Positions 53,194 through 62,834 of a DNA stretch of 64,000 nt are shown piece after piece. Made by a program: the position numbers and the translations under genes. The DNA is from Flavobacterium sp. LC2016-01 (GTDB lineage: Bacteria > Bacteroidota > Bacteroidia > Flavobacteriales > Flavobacteriaceae). Position 1 is the stretch's first letter. Each line of letters opens with the position of its first letter. The notes under the pieces are model-generated. The model was not told the DNA's origin and did no database searches. It worked only from the letters and a program-made list of their open reading frames with translations. The stretch lies in assembly GCF_009711135.1 (NCBI RefSeq), contig NZ_WMIC01000003.1:372001-436000 (forward strand), in the 5' to 3' direction.

Positions 53194-56100
53194 GATTGTT
53201 GTCAATTTCTTCAGTTAATGGATTCTCTTCTTCATGTTTTACCAATTTGTGCTTCTCAGCAATCTTAGCGAATATGAAATACAATCCCGGAATTACAAAA
53301 ACCCCGCAGATAGTACCTATAAGCATACCTCCGGCTGCTGCAGTACCAATGGTTCTGTTTCCAATTTTACCTGGACCAGTTGCAAAAGCAAGCGGCAATA
53401 AACCTGCAATAAAAGCAAACGAAGTCATCAAAATTGGACGGAACCTTGCTTTTGCTCCTTCCATAGCTGCTTGTAAAACGGTTAATCCAGCTGCATGTCT
53501 TTGAATAGCAAACTCTACAATCAATACCGCATTTTTACCTAATAAACCAATAAGCATTACCATGGCAACCTGAGCGTAAATATTGTTTTCTAATCCTGCA
53601 ATTTTCAATAAAAGGAAAGCTCCAAAAATACCCGCTGGTAAAGAAAGTATAACTGATAATGGCAAAATAAAACTTTCGTATTGAGCTGCTAAAACCAAGT
53701 AAACGAATCCTAAACAGATCAAGAATACCCAAATAGCCTGATTACCCTGAGCAACCTCATCGGCAGAAATACCTGCCCAGTCAATGTCATATCCTCTTGG
53801 TAATTTTTTTGCAGCAATTTGTTGAATTACTTTAATTGCAGTACCAGAACTATAACCAGCAGCTGCAGAACCACTAATTTGTGTAGACGTGTACATATTA
53901 TGTCTCGTAATTTCTGAAAGACCATATACTTTTTCTAATTTCATAAAAGCAGAAAAAGGTACCATTTCGTCACGATCATTTTTCACATACAGCTTTAAAA
54001 TATCATCTGGTTGCGCACGGTATTCTGGAGAAGCCTGAACAATAACTTTATAGTTGATACCAAATTTAATGAAACTGATTTCGTAGTTACTTCCCACAAG
54101 AGTTGACAAAGTATTCATGGCATTTTCAATAGAAACACCTTTTTGCTGTGCCAAATCATTATCGACTTTCATCATGTATTGAGGGAAACTAGAACTATAA
54201 AAACTAAATACGTTTGATAATTCTGGTTGTTTGTTCAATTCAGCAACAAAATCGTTATTTACCTGTTCCATTTTCTTGTAATCAACAGAACCGGTTTTAT
54301 CTAACAAACGAAGCTCAAATCCTCCAGCAGCACCATATCCAGGTACAGCAGGCGGCTGGAAAAATTCGATATTAGCTCCTGTAATATCTTTACATTTTTC
54401 CTCCATTTCATGCATGATCTCAAGAACAGATTCTTTTCGGTCACTCCAGTCTTTAAGATTCACCAAACAAGTTCCCGAGTTTGCTCCTGTACCTTCAGAC
54501 AGAATCTCATAACCTGCTAATGAAGAAACTGATTTTACTCCATCAATTGTTTCAGCAATTTTTTGAACTTTCTCAGCAATATTATTAGTTCTCTCTAAAG
54601 AGGAACCTGGAGGTGTCTGAATTACAGCATAAAACATCCCCTGATCCTCATTTGGAATAAATCCTGAAGGAACAGAACTGCTTATAATCCATGTTCCAGC
54701 ACAAAAACCAAGAAGCGCCACAATAGTAACAACTCTTCTGTCAACAATTTTGCCAAGCAGATTTTGATATTTTCCTTGTGCTAAATTGAATTTTTCGTTG
54801 AAAGCATCAATAAATCTATTTGCTGGTGTTTTCTTTTTAGGTTTACCGTGATTATTTTTTAACATCATAGCACAAAGCGCTGGTGTCAATGTCAAAGCCA
54901 CAATACCTGAAAGAATAATCGCAGTTGCCATCGTTACAGAGAACTGTCTGTAAAATACTCCAACAGGACCCGACATAAAGGCAACAGGAATAAATACGGC
55001 AGCCATTAAGAATGTAATTGCGATAATTGCTCCTGCAATTTCATGCATCGCTTTTTTAGTCGCTTTCAACGGGGAGAGATGTTCCTCTTCCATCTTGGCG
55101 TGAACGGCTTCAATAACCACAATCGCGTCATCGACGACGACTCCAATGGCAAGTACTAAGGCAAATAATGTGATTAAGTTCAATGAAATATCAAAGAATG
55201 TCATGAACACAAAAGTTCCAATTAACGATACAGGTACCGCAATTGCCGGAATAACCGTAGAACGCCAGTCTCCCAAGAAAAGGAATACTACTAAACCAAC
55301 TAGAATAAATGCCTCAACAAGCGTATGAATTACTTTTTCGATAGAAGCATCAAGGAATTTAGAAACGTCATATGAAATTTCATAATCCATTCCTTTTGGA
55401 AATCTTTTCTTAATTTTTTCCAATTTAGCCTTTACTTCTTCAATAACCTGATTCGCGTTACTTCCAAAAGACTGTTTTAATACAATCGCCGCCGATGGTC
55501 TTCCATTCAAATTAGAATAGATATCGTACATCGAACTTCCAAATTCAACTTTAGCAACATCTTTCAAACGTAAAAGCTCTCCATTTGGATTTGCTTTTAC
55601 TACAATGTTCTCATATTGCTCTTTTGTTGTAAAACGTCCAGAATATTTCAATACATATTCAAATGCCTGAGAACGTTTACCAGAACTTTCACCTGTTTTA
55701 CCTGGCGAAGCCTCCAAACTCTGGCTTGACAATGCTTCCATTATCTCATCTGCAGAAATTTTGTACGCTAACATACGATCTGGTTTCAGCCAGATACGCA
55801 TTGCATATTCACGTGTTCCTAAGATATCTCCAGCTCCAATACCATTTACCCTTTTCAATTCTGAAAGTACGTTGATATCAGCATAGTTATACAAGAACTT
55901 CATATCGGTATTTTTATCTGTACTGTAAAGATTCACGTACATCAACATACTCGGTACTTCACGCGTAATTTTGATACCTTCTCTAATTACTAATGGAGGT
56001 AATTTATTGGTAACCGAAGCCACACGGTTTTGAACGTTAATTGCGGCTTGATTTGGATCTGTTCCTAAATTAAATACCACTTTAATAGTAGCTTCACCAT

Positions 56101-56353
56101 CATTTCCGGCATCTGAAGCCATATATTTCATTCCTGGAACACCATTCAGAGCTCTTTCTAAAGGAATAACAACCGCCTTGATCATCAATTCACCGTTAGA
56201 TCCAGGATAATCTGCGGTAACATTCACCATTGGCGGTGAAATTGTAGGGAACTGCGTAATTGGCAAATTCAATACCGACAATACCCCTAAAAAGACAATT
56301 ATCAGCGATATTACTATCGACAGAACAGGTCTTTGTATAAATTTATTAAACAT
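53186..56353 (-). CDS. RND efflux pump inner-membrane subunit (AcrB/HAE1 family)
   Basis: 1,055 residues, full length for HAE1. Features: MFNKFIQRPVLSIVISLIIV, LNLPITQFPTISPPMVNVTA, the proton-relay Asp pair in ALVLAIGVVVDDAIVVIEAV, and C-terminal QVAMVMLIGLLGKNAVLIVE. Twelve helices and two periplasmic porter domains. It exports hydrophobic drugs, bile salts or similar compounds with H+ antiport. The order adaptor, pump, outer-membrane factor is normal. No regulator gene is adjacent. Confidence 0.97.
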   Translation of the reverse strand: MFNKFIQRPVLSIVISLIIVFLGVLSVLNLPITQFPTISPPMVNVTADYPGSNGELMIKAVVIPLERALNGVPGMKYMASDAGNDGEATIKVVFNLGTDPNQAAINVQNRVASVTNKLPPLVIREGIKITREVPSMLMYVNLYSTDKNTDMKFLYNYADINVLSELKRVNGIGAGDILGTREYAMRIWLKPDRMLAYKISADEIMEALSSQSLEASPGKTGESSGKRSQAFEYVLKYSGRFTTKEQYENIVVKANPNGELLRLKDVAKVEFGSSMYDIYSNLNGRPSAAIVLKQSFGSNANQVIEEVKAKLEKIKKRFPKGMDYEISYDVSKFLDASIEKVIHTLVEAFILVGLVVFLFLGDWRSTVIPAIAVPVSLIGTFVFMTFFDISLNLITLFALVLAIGVVVDDAIVVIEAVHAKMEEEHLSPLKATKKAMHEIAGAIIAITFLMAAVFIPVAFMSGPVGVFYRQFSVTMATAIILSGIVALTLTPALCAMMLKNNHGKPKKKTPANRFIDAFNEKFNLAQGKYQNLLGKIVDRRVVTIVALLGFCAGTWIISSSVPSGFIPNEDQGMFYAVIQTPPGSSLERTNNIAEKVQKIAETIDGVKSVSSLAGYEILSEGTGANSGTCLVNLKDWSDRKESVLEIMHEMEEKCKDITGANIEFFQPPAVPGYGAAGGFELRLLDKTGSVDYKKMEQVNNDFVAELNKQPELSNVFSFYSSSFPQYMMKVDNDLAQQKGVSIENAMNTLSTLVGSNYEISFIKFGINYKVIVQASPEYRAQPDDILKLYVKNDRDEMVPFSAFMKLEKVYGLSEITRHNMYTSTQISGSAAAGYSSGTAIKVIQQIAAKKLPRGYDIDWAGISADEVAQGNQAIWVFLICLGFVYLVLAAQYESFILPLSVILSLPAGIFGAFLLLKIAGLENNIYAQVAMVMLIGLLGKNAVLIVEFAIQRHAAGLTVLQAAMEGAKARFRPILMTSFAFIAGLLPLAFATGPGKIGNRTIGTAAAGGMLIGTICGVFVIPGLYFIFAKIAEKHKLVKHEEENPLTEEIDNNHV

Positions 56354-56438
56354 TTTATATTTTTTTAATGATTAAACTAAAAGGAAATCAATAAATGATC
56401 AGCACATATTTATAGTTTCAAAAAGATTGAATACTAAT

Positions 56439-56454
56439 CCCGATAGCTATCGGG
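56439..56454. repeat. 16-bp perfect palindrome between adaptor and pump genes
   Basis: CCCGATAGCTATCGGG in the 118-bp gap between the adaptor and pump genes. No T-run follows. It may be a repeat remnant, an RNA hairpin setting subunit ratio, or an operator. Confidence 0.55.
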
Positions 56455-56471
56455 AGTGGCTGAACATTTTA

Positions 56472-57554
56472 TTACTCTGCTTTCACACGTAAATGATTGA
56501 TTACCGTTTGTGGGGCTTGGTATTCATATTTAATTTTGTCGTTCTCTTTTACTTTTTGAACTCCTTCTAGCAAAATTTTATCATTTTCAGTAAGTCCGCT
56601 TTTAATCACGTATAAATCAGGAATTTCACCTGTAATCGTGATTTCTCTAGAGGTTACTTTGTTGTTTTTATCGACAACGAAAACATATTTTTTATCCTGA
56701 ATTTCATAAGTCGCTTTCTGCGGAATTACAATTGCATTTTTAAGAGGCAAGAACATTTGAACTTGTCCAGTCTCGCCATTTCTAAGCAATTTTTCAGAGT
56801 TTGGGAATCTTGCTCTAAAAGCGATATTTCCAGTTTCGTTGTTAAATTCACTTTCTATAACCTCAACATTTCCTTTATACTTAAATGTTTCGCCATTTGC
56901 TAAAACTAAATTCACTTTATTTTCTGCACGACCCTGAACATTAGTTTCATATTGAAGATATTCTGGCTCAGTAACATTGAAATAAGCGAACATTTGACTG
57001 TTGTCTGAAAGGCTTGTAAGCAATTCACCTTCGTCAATAAGACTTCCTAATTTTAATGGAATACGGTCAATTGTCCCGTCAAACGGAGCTCTGATTTCTG
57101 TAAATGATAAATGAAGTTTTGCTAAAGAAACTTCAGCTTTTGCAGATTGCAATTTAGCTTGAGCAACACTTAATTCGTTTTTAGAAACGATATTTTTATC
57201 TGCTAAAAGTTTAGCATTTTGCAATTCAATTTCAGTCGATTTTTGTTCAGCTTGTGCTTTAAGCAATTCTGCTTCATACATATTTGGCATAATTCTGAAC
57301 AACAATTGGCCTTTTTTTACAAACTGACCTTCGTCAACATAAATGTTTTGTAAAAACCCTTTTTCCTGGGCACGGATTTCAATATTTCTAACAGATTTAA
57401 TCTGCGAAACATATTCTTTAGTAAATACAGTGTCAATTTTTACCGGATTTGTCACAGTAAATGTTTCCACTTCTTCTTTTTCTTCTTTTTTAGTGTTACA
57501 ACTAACAAGGCACACAAAGGCAATTAAGCCTGTGAACAAAATACTTCTTTTCAT
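56472..57554 (-). CDS. RND periplasmic adaptor (membrane fusion protein)
   Basis: 360 residues, SPII lipoprotein (LIAFVCLVSCNTKK). MFP features: lipoyl halves (IEIRAQEKGFLQNIYVDEGQ and LSFTEIRAPFDGTIDRIPLK), a helical hairpin between them (AELLKAQAEQKSTEIELQNA), a beta-barrel and a membrane-proximal domain. It links the pump to the outer-membrane channel. First gene of the operon. Confidence 0.95.
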   Translation of the reverse strand: MKRSILFTGLIAFVCLVSCNTKKEEKEEVETFTVTNPVKIDTVFTKEYVSQIKSVRNIEIRAQEKGFLQNIYVDEGQFVKKGQLLFRIMPNMYEAELLKAQAEQKSTEIELQNAKLLADKNIVSKNELSVAQAKLQSAKAEVSLAKLHLSFTEIRAPFDGTIDRIPLKLGSLIDEGELLTSLSDNSQMFAYFNVTEPEYLQYETNVQGRAENKVNLVLANGETFKYKGNVEVIESEFNNETGNIAFRARFPNSEKLLRNGETGQVQMFLPLKNAIVIPQKATYEIQDKKYVFVVDKNNKVTSREITITGEIPDLYVIKSGLTENDKILLEGVQKVKENDKIKYEYQAPQTVINHLRVKAE

Positions 57555-57730
57555 GATTTAGTTTGGAAATTAAGCGATTGAATGCTTGGAATACAATGAT
57601 TCCTCTAGATGGAAAAATGCATCAGAAACCGATAAGTTATAACCTCACTTTTATACAAGAAGAAGTAGAAAAAAAATACATCAACAAGACAGCAGGATTA
57701 CAGCTTAGGTAACCGATGTGTATTGTTGAA

Positions 57731-58114
57731 TCAAATTCTTAATACGCGTTGCGTAATGTAAATAGGATTTGAAGGCGCAAGAAAAGGCGCAAAGATTTTA
57801 AAACGATTTGATTCATTTGTTGCAGACTGATCTGAAAATGTCAAATACCAGTTATCAAGCAAACTGTAATTAACCGCAACAAATTTAGCAGTAAGTCCAT
57901 CATTAACATCATCATTTCCAAGTAAATCTTCTTCAAGATCAATATCAGCATCTTCAATAACCGAAGTGCCTCGTTCCTGATGAGTGAATTTTACACGGTG
58001 CTTTTTTACAAGGGTGTGATGGTGAGAAGCATCAAAAGTATTTGCATTCAAATATTGGCCTCCGCCAAATAGAAGCAAATTCATGAATACTAAAAATACT
58101 ATTAACTTTCTCAT
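57731..58114 (-). CDS. Hypothetical exported protein
   Basis: 127 residues from the ATG at 58114, which opens a signal-like segment (MRKLIVFLVFMNLLLFGGGQ); the frame also reaches 58147. The mature part contains HHHTLVKKHRVKF, an acidic stretch and YITQRVLRI at the end. No family recognised. Possibly secreted. No operon partner. Confidence 0.6.
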   Translation of the reverse strand: MRKLIVFLVFMNLLLFGGGQYLNANTFDASHHHTLVKKHRVKFTHQERGTSVIEDADIDLEEDLLGNDDVNDGLTAKFVAVNYSLLDNWYLTFSDQSATNESNRFKIFAPFLAPSNPIYITQRVLRI

Positions 58115-58372
58115 TTGGGTGCGAAAGTAAGCAAAGTATCTAAACAAAAAAATATTTTTTAATAAGCTTTAACATTTAATAAAACCGAAAACGTTTTCAT
58201 TCTTTTTTTAGGCATCATTTTTATTAAAATATTATTTTTTTATACAGAAAAATCACGAAAAAAAGGTTCTCAATTAGAATCTTATTAAGACAAGGGCTTT
58301 AATGGAGTAAATATTGCGCAAATCACAACTATCTGACTTTGTATATTTTATTCAGCAAATTTGGTTCTTTTT

Positions 58373-58777
58373 CTATAGCAAAATTTCCATTATAGTAAAT
58401 TTTTGTTCTGCTTTAATAAAAATTTGGTGTGTATCTTTCATTTCAAATTTTTCATAAAATGATTTTTTATTGCTTCTCGCATTGCACCAAACTCGTTTTA
58501 TTTTCTTTTGTTTTGCAAGATTTAAAATGAATTTTAGCAATTCTGATGCAATTCCTTTTCCTTGATAGGCCTCTAAAGTGGCTAACTTTCTAAACTGCAT
58601 TTCATCTTCAGTAAAAAAACAAGAAACAATTGAAACCAGTTTTTCATCTTCAAAAGCACCAAAATGCAATCCAAAGTCATCTTCTTGTAATTGAACAAAT
58701 TCAATAGGCTGTTCCGGCCACATTACTTCATGTCTGATTTGCCAAGTCTGCGAAGGCTGAATCGCTTTTATTTCCAT
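58373..58777 (-). CDS. GNAT-family N-acetyltransferase
   Basis: 134 residues. The GNAT core is visible: FGAFEDEKLVSIVSCFF, then the acetyl-CoA loop LATLEAYQGKGIASELLKFI, then VWCNARSNKKSFYEKFEMKD. Substrate unknown. Single gene. Confidence 0.88.
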   Translation of the reverse strand: MEIKAIQPSQTWQIRHEVMWPEQPIEFVQLQEDDFGLHFGAFEDEKLVSIVSCFFTEDEMQFRKLATLEAYQGKGIASELLKFILNLAKQKKIKRVWCNARSNKKSFYEKFEMKDTHQIFIKAEQKFTIMEILL

Positions 58778-58957
58778 TTTTAAAACGTATTTGATCTTTA
58801 GCCAAATTTACACCATTTAAAAATGCGGTATTCTTTTAAAGCAAAAAACACAACTACACTCATTATCAAAAAGATAACTCAAAATAAATCAGAAAAATCA
58901 TTCTATTTAAATTAATAATAATTAATTTTATGGGATCAAAAACAAATAAAACCAGTT

Positions 58958-59521
58958 ATGAAAAAATTCTTTCTTGCTTCATTATTGTGTATTTGTGCCA
59001 ATGGATTTGCACAGTTAATACAAGTTGGCCCCATGTTTTCTACCAATATCACTTCTGTTATTACAGATGATTTCAGCTCAAAAAGTGCAGGAACAGATTA
59101 TGGTTTTTCAGGATTTGCGAGGGTTAATTTAGCACTTTTTTATGCTCAAGGCGAATTTGGATATGCTGAATCGAAGTTTACTGTTTCGCAAACCGGAATT
59201 GGAGAAACCGAATATAAATTAGGCGGGACAGATGCAACTTTAATAGCCGGTATAAAAGTGGTTCCGCTTGGAAAACTAGGAAACGTAAGAATTTTTGTTG
59301 GATACAACTGGAAAAACTATTCCGATATCTCCGCAAGCAACAACCTTAATTTTATTGCTTTTGAACGAAATAACAGCAGTTTCTTAGGCGGTGCAGGAGT
59401 TGATTTATGGCGATTTACTATTGATTATCGATATCTCGCCGGAGTAACAGATCTAGATCCTTCGGGAAGAAGTATCAAAACGGGTGTTTCAAATTTTTCT
59501 GTAGGTTTTAAATTTTTATAA
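58958..59521 (+). CDS. Small outer-membrane beta-barrel protein
   Basis: 187 residues with signal peptide MKKFFLASLLCICANGFAQ. Alternating hydrophobic strands (DYGFSGFARVNLALFYAQGE, FLGGAGVDLWRFTIDYRYLA) and a final aromatic VGFKFL are typical of OmpA/OmpX-like 8-stranded barrels ('outer membrane beta-barrel protein' in Bacteroidota). Function unknown. Confidence 0.8.
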   Translation: MKKFFLASLLCICANGFAQLIQVGPMFSTNITSVITDDFSSKSAGTDYGFSGFARVNLALFYAQGEFGYAESKFTVSQTGIGETEYKLGGTDATLIAGIKVVPLGKLGNVRIFVGYNWKNYSDISASNNLNFIAFERNNSSFLGGAGVDLWRFTIDYRYLAGVTDLDPSGRSIKTGVSNFSVGFKFL

Positions 59522-59535
59522 AATAGAAGACATAA

Positions 59536-59565
59536 AAAAAGGGAATCAAAATTGATTCCCTTTTT
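59536..59565. terminator. Bidirectional terminator
   Basis: AAAGGGAATCAA with TTGATTCCCTTT and T-runs on both sides, between convergent genes. Confidence 0.9.
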
Positions 59566-60177
59566 TTATTTCACTTTAACAAAATAGGCTTCTTCATTAT
59601 CACTGGTTATTTTTTCGACACCAGTTTCGGTTTTTTTTCCGACATTAATAACTCGAAGTACATTTGTTTCTTTATTTAAGAGACAGCTCCAGATCGTTCC
59701 GTCAGAAAGAATGATATCCGAAAATGCTGCATCAAATGCATCTTTATTAAAATACTTTAAATCTTCCGTTTTAATCAGTTTTTTGATCTGTGTTTTATTG
59801 TCATTTTCATAAAACAAAATCTTGTCTTTGCTTATTTCAACTATTTCCTCTTTTTCATTTTTATCAGTACCTGTCGTCTGCGCCCAAGTAGGCTTGTTTC
59901 CAGCTAATTTCCATGTACCAATAATATAATGTAAGGCATCATCTCGCAAAATAGTTTTAAGAGTATCTACCTTTTTTATAGATTCTTTTCCTAATTCATT
60001 TTCAGGTTTAAGTTTAGATGCAATCGAAAATAAATCTAATGCTTTTTTAAAATCTGCCTTTTTATAATAGGAAACTGCCAAATCATATCTGCTTTTTTGA
60101 AATGCGATATTCGGAGCAGTTTGCGCTATATTTTTTATTGAAAATAGCATAAAAACAAGAATAAAATAATTTCTCAT
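59566..60177 (-). CDS. Exported TPR protein with lipocalin-like C-terminal domain
   Basis: 203 residues from the ATG at 60177, which begins a signal peptide (MRNYFILVFMLFSIKNIAQ). Residues about 25-75 form a TPR-like pair (YYKKADFKKALDLFSIASKL). A C-terminal beta domain (IIGTWKLAGNKPTW...KDKILFYENDNKT) resembles lipocalin-like proteins. No partner gene. Function unknown. Confidence 0.65.
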   Translation of the reverse strand: MRNYFILVFMLFSIKNIAQTAPNIAFQKSRYDLAVSYYKKADFKKALDLFSIASKLKPENELGKESIKKVDTLKTILRDDALHYIIGTWKLAGNKPTWAQTTGTDKNEKEEIVEISKDKILFYENDNKTQIKKLIKTEDLKYFNKDAFDAAFSDIILSDGTIWSCLLNKETNVLRVINVGKKTETGVEKITSDNEEAYFVKVK

Positions 60178-60262
60178 TGGTTTGGGGATTGTTTTTTTTA
60201 ATTTCCGCAAACTTAATGAATTAATTATTCTAATAATTACGGTTTCCCACAATAATACATAT

Positions 60263-60298
60263 AAAAAAAACTGCTTCAGTAATGAAGCAGTTTTTTAG
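60263..60298. terminator. Bidirectional terminator
   Basis: AAACTGCTTCA with TGAAGCAGTTT and T-runs in both directions; it ends the ACT-domain gene. Confidence 0.88.
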
Positions 60299-60329
60299 CA
60301 AATTATTAAAAAAGCAATAAAATTTATGT

Positions 60330-60722
60330 CTAATTTGAAAATGAATTTAAAATCTCCATCGCTTTTTCCGTATCATCTTTATCGACAAAAATATGATCAT
60401 GATAAAACGCTGCAACAACATTACAGCTAATTTCATGTTGTGAAAGTGCTTTAGAAAAAGCCGCAGTCAAACCAACCGCTTCTAGTGAAGAATGAACAGA
60501 AAGCGTAATCCAAGACATTACAATCGAATACTCCAGATGTAACCTTTCAGCAATTTCTTTTCTCAAAATCAGCGTTATGGCTTCTTCTTCTCTAAAAAAC
60601 ATATCAACTTCATCTAAATTTAAACCTTCCAATTTGTCTACTTTACAAAAAACATAATTTCCCAATTTATGCTCAGGTTTCATGTTTTTAAGCAACTTTT
60701 GCAGGTCTTTTTCTCCAGACAT
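60330..60722 (-). CDS. ACT-domain protein
   Basis: 130 residues from the ATG at 60722 (MSGEKDLQKLLKNMKPEHKL). The frame allows a start at 60752, overlapping the preceding gene, but homologous proteins that I recall begin with M(S/T)GEK. Two ACT-like halves (EEAITLILRKEIAERL and SLEAVGLTAAFSKALSQHEI, NVVAAFYHDHIFV) resemble the small stand-alone ACT/DUF2241 proteins thought to sense amino acids. Directly downstream of the aminopeptidase. Confidence 0.8.
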   Translation of the reverse strand: MSGEKDLQKLLKNMKPEHKLGNYVFCKVDKLEGLNLDEVDMFFREEEAITLILRKEIAERLHLEYSIVMSWITLSVHSSLEAVGLTAAFSKALSQHEISCNVVAAFYHDHIFVDKDDTEKAMEILNSFSN

Positions 60723-60733
60723 TTCTTCTTTTA

Positions 60734-62608
60734 TTATTGTTTGTTCAACCAAAAATTATTTGCAGGTGATGCGTCCATAAAAATACCGCCATCAATAGTA
60801 ATCTGTTTAATTTCTTTCTTATTTTTTAGATCTATCACTGCTAATTTTTGATTTTTCTCCCAAACTGCAGGTGTTTGATGTACAGTTTCAGCAGAATTAT
60901 CAGTATAAACTACTACTATATCAAATGGAATAGCAAAACCTCCTTCATTTATAATTGAAACTTTATTTTTCTCTACACTCTTAATTGAAAGATCGATATA
61001 ATTATTGGTAAAAAACCAGTTATTAAAAAACCAATTCAGATTTTTTCCTGTCGCCGAATTAATTGAATTGAAATAATCCCACGGAATTGGATGTTTTCCA
61101 TTCCAATTTTCCATGTACGCATGAAGCGCCTTTTTGAAGACATCATTGCCAAGCAAATCTTTTAAAGCAATGTAAGATAGAGAAGCTTTTCCATAAGAAT
61201 TATTTCCATAACCAGCATCAGAAACCTGAGACGACATCGAAATAATTGGCTGATCTTCTTCTGTTGACGCATCATTAATATAGTTTTTCACTCTAAACTC
61301 TTTGTAGAATTTATCCGCCGCTTCTTTACCATGCTCTTCAATTCCAATCAAATATTCAAAAGTTGTTGCCCAGCCTTCGTCCATAAAAGCATAACGTGTT
61401 TCATTGATTCCCATGTAAAACGGAAAGTAGGTATGCGCGACTTCATGATCTTGAACCAATTGTGCAAATTTAGGATCACCCATTTGCGAATCGTTGCACA
61501 TCATTGGGTATTCCATATCGGCAAAACCTTGGAAAGCCGTCATTTTAGAAAACGGATACGGAACTCCAGGCCATTTATTCGAAAAGAAATCTAACGCATA
61601 TTGATTATTTTTTACCGAAGCCTCAAAATCAGTCCCTTTCACGTCATAAGCGGCTTGAACACTCGCGCGTCTGTTTGTTTTTTTATCTACCACAACACTG
61701 CTGGCATCCCATAAATAATGATCACTTAATCCAAAACAAACATCTGAAATATGTTTCGCTTCAAATTTCCAAACATTCCAATCATTTTGTTTTGTAACCA
61801 ATCCGTTTTTCATTTCCTGCTCATTTGCGATGTGCAGAATTTCATTAGTTATGTAAGATTTTTTTAAGCGCTCTGCAAATTCTGGCTGTAAGACCTCATC
61901 TGGATTAAGCAAATCTCCAGTTGCATAAACCACATAATTTTTAGGCGCTTTTACTGAATAGGTGTAATCATTAAAATCATTGTAGAATTCTTGACGATCG
62001 GTGTGAGGCAGTCTGTCCCATTTATTATAATCGTCAAAAACTGAAACACGCGGATAACTGTACGCTACAAAAAAAGTAGTTTCGTCAATTTGTCCTTCTC
62101 TCCCGCTTTCTTTAGACAAAGGATAATTCCAGTCAATATTAATTGTTGTTTTAGAATGAGGCGGAATCGCTTTTTTCATTCGAATCATTCCGACAGTTCC
62201 CCATTTTCTGCCGTCTTCTTTGTACACTTCACCAGCAATTTTCAATGAAGTAATTGTTAATCCGTCACTTAAAAAATCTTGACTTACTGAACCGCTTCTC
62301 GGTGAAGATGGTTTATGAAGATTATTTACAAATCTAATCGGTAAATTTTTTAATGTATCGTTACTATTGTTTTCGTACTCGATTGTTTCTGTTCCGCTTA
62401 CTATTTTTGTTTTGGCATCAACAGTAATTTCCATTGTATATTTTCCGTGATTCTGCCAATAATTTTTCCCAGGTTTTCCGTCCATCGAACGTGTACCTTT
62501 TGCGTAAGCATCTTTTATATTTCTAGGCATATAAAGCTCTTGTGCAAAGCTGTTTTGTGCAAAAAATGCAAGAGCAATTAATAAAAACTGCAGTGAATTT
62601 TTTCTCAT
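60734..62608 (-). CDS. M1-family metallopeptidase (aminopeptidase)
   Basis: 624 residues with a signal peptide (MRKNSLQFLLIALAFFAQNS). Zinc site His388-Glu389-x-x-His392 in QDHEVAHTYFPF, with the third ligand in MDEGWATTFEY; the exopeptidase motif is DMEYPM rather than the usual GxMEN. N-terminal beta domain and a C-terminal helical domain. It degrades peptides in the periplasm or outside. Confidence 0.92.
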   Translation of the reverse strand: MRKNSLQFLLIALAFFAQNSFAQELYMPRNIKDAYAKGTRSMDGKPGKNYWQNHGKYTMEITVDAKTKIVSGTETIEYENNSNDTLKNLPIRFVNNLHKPSSPRSGSVSQDFLSDGLTITSLKIAGEVYKEDGRKWGTVGMIRMKKAIPPHSKTTINIDWNYPLSKESGREGQIDETTFFVAYSYPRVSVFDDYNKWDRLPHTDRQEFYNDFNDYTYSVKAPKNYVVYATGDLLNPDEVLQPEFAERLKKSYITNEILHIANEQEMKNGLVTKQNDWNVWKFEAKHISDVCFGLSDHYLWDASSVVVDKKTNRRASVQAAYDVKGTDFEASVKNNQYALDFFSNKWPGVPYPFSKMTAFQGFADMEYPMMCNDSQMGDPKFAQLVQDHEVAHTYFPFYMGINETRYAFMDEGWATTFEYLIGIEEHGKEAADKFYKEFRVKNYINDASTEEDQPIISMSSQVSDAGYGNNSYGKASLSYIALKDLLGNDVFKKALHAYMENWNGKHPIPWDYFNSINSATGKNLNWFFNNWFFTNNYIDLSIKSVEKNKVSIINEGGFAIPFDIVVVYTDNSAETVHQTPAVWEKNQKLAVIDLKNKKEIKQITIDGGIFMDASPANNFWLNKQ

Positions 62609-62698
62609 AAATTGTTTTAAGATTTTGATGATTTAATTGTGTATAATATTAGTGGATATTTTTAACTTATTGTTACAATTGAGTTAAAAAAAAATCAA

Positions 62699-62769
62699 AG
62701 TTTCAGGTTTCAAGTTTCAGGTTTCAAAAAAAACTTAGAACCTCAGCATCTTAGTCTCTTAGCATCTCA
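62699..62769. repeat. Short direct repeats and Flavobacterium-type intergenic repeat
   Basis: GTTTCAGGTTTCAA occurs twice in tandem, followed by CTTAGAACCTCAGCATCTTA and CTTAGCATCTCAC, wording typical of dispersed repeats in the genus. Confidence 0.55.
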
Positions 62770-62770
62770 C

Positions 62771-62806
62771 AAAAAAAACCGTCTCTTTCAAATAGAAAAA
62801 GACGGC
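62771..62806 (-). terminator. Terminator of the aldehyde dehydrogenase gene
   Basis: On the minus strand CCGTCT pairs with AGACGG with a TTT/AAA extension, followed by T8. Confidence 0.85.
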
Positions 62807-62834
62807 CCCTACAATTAATATATAACCCTGATGA

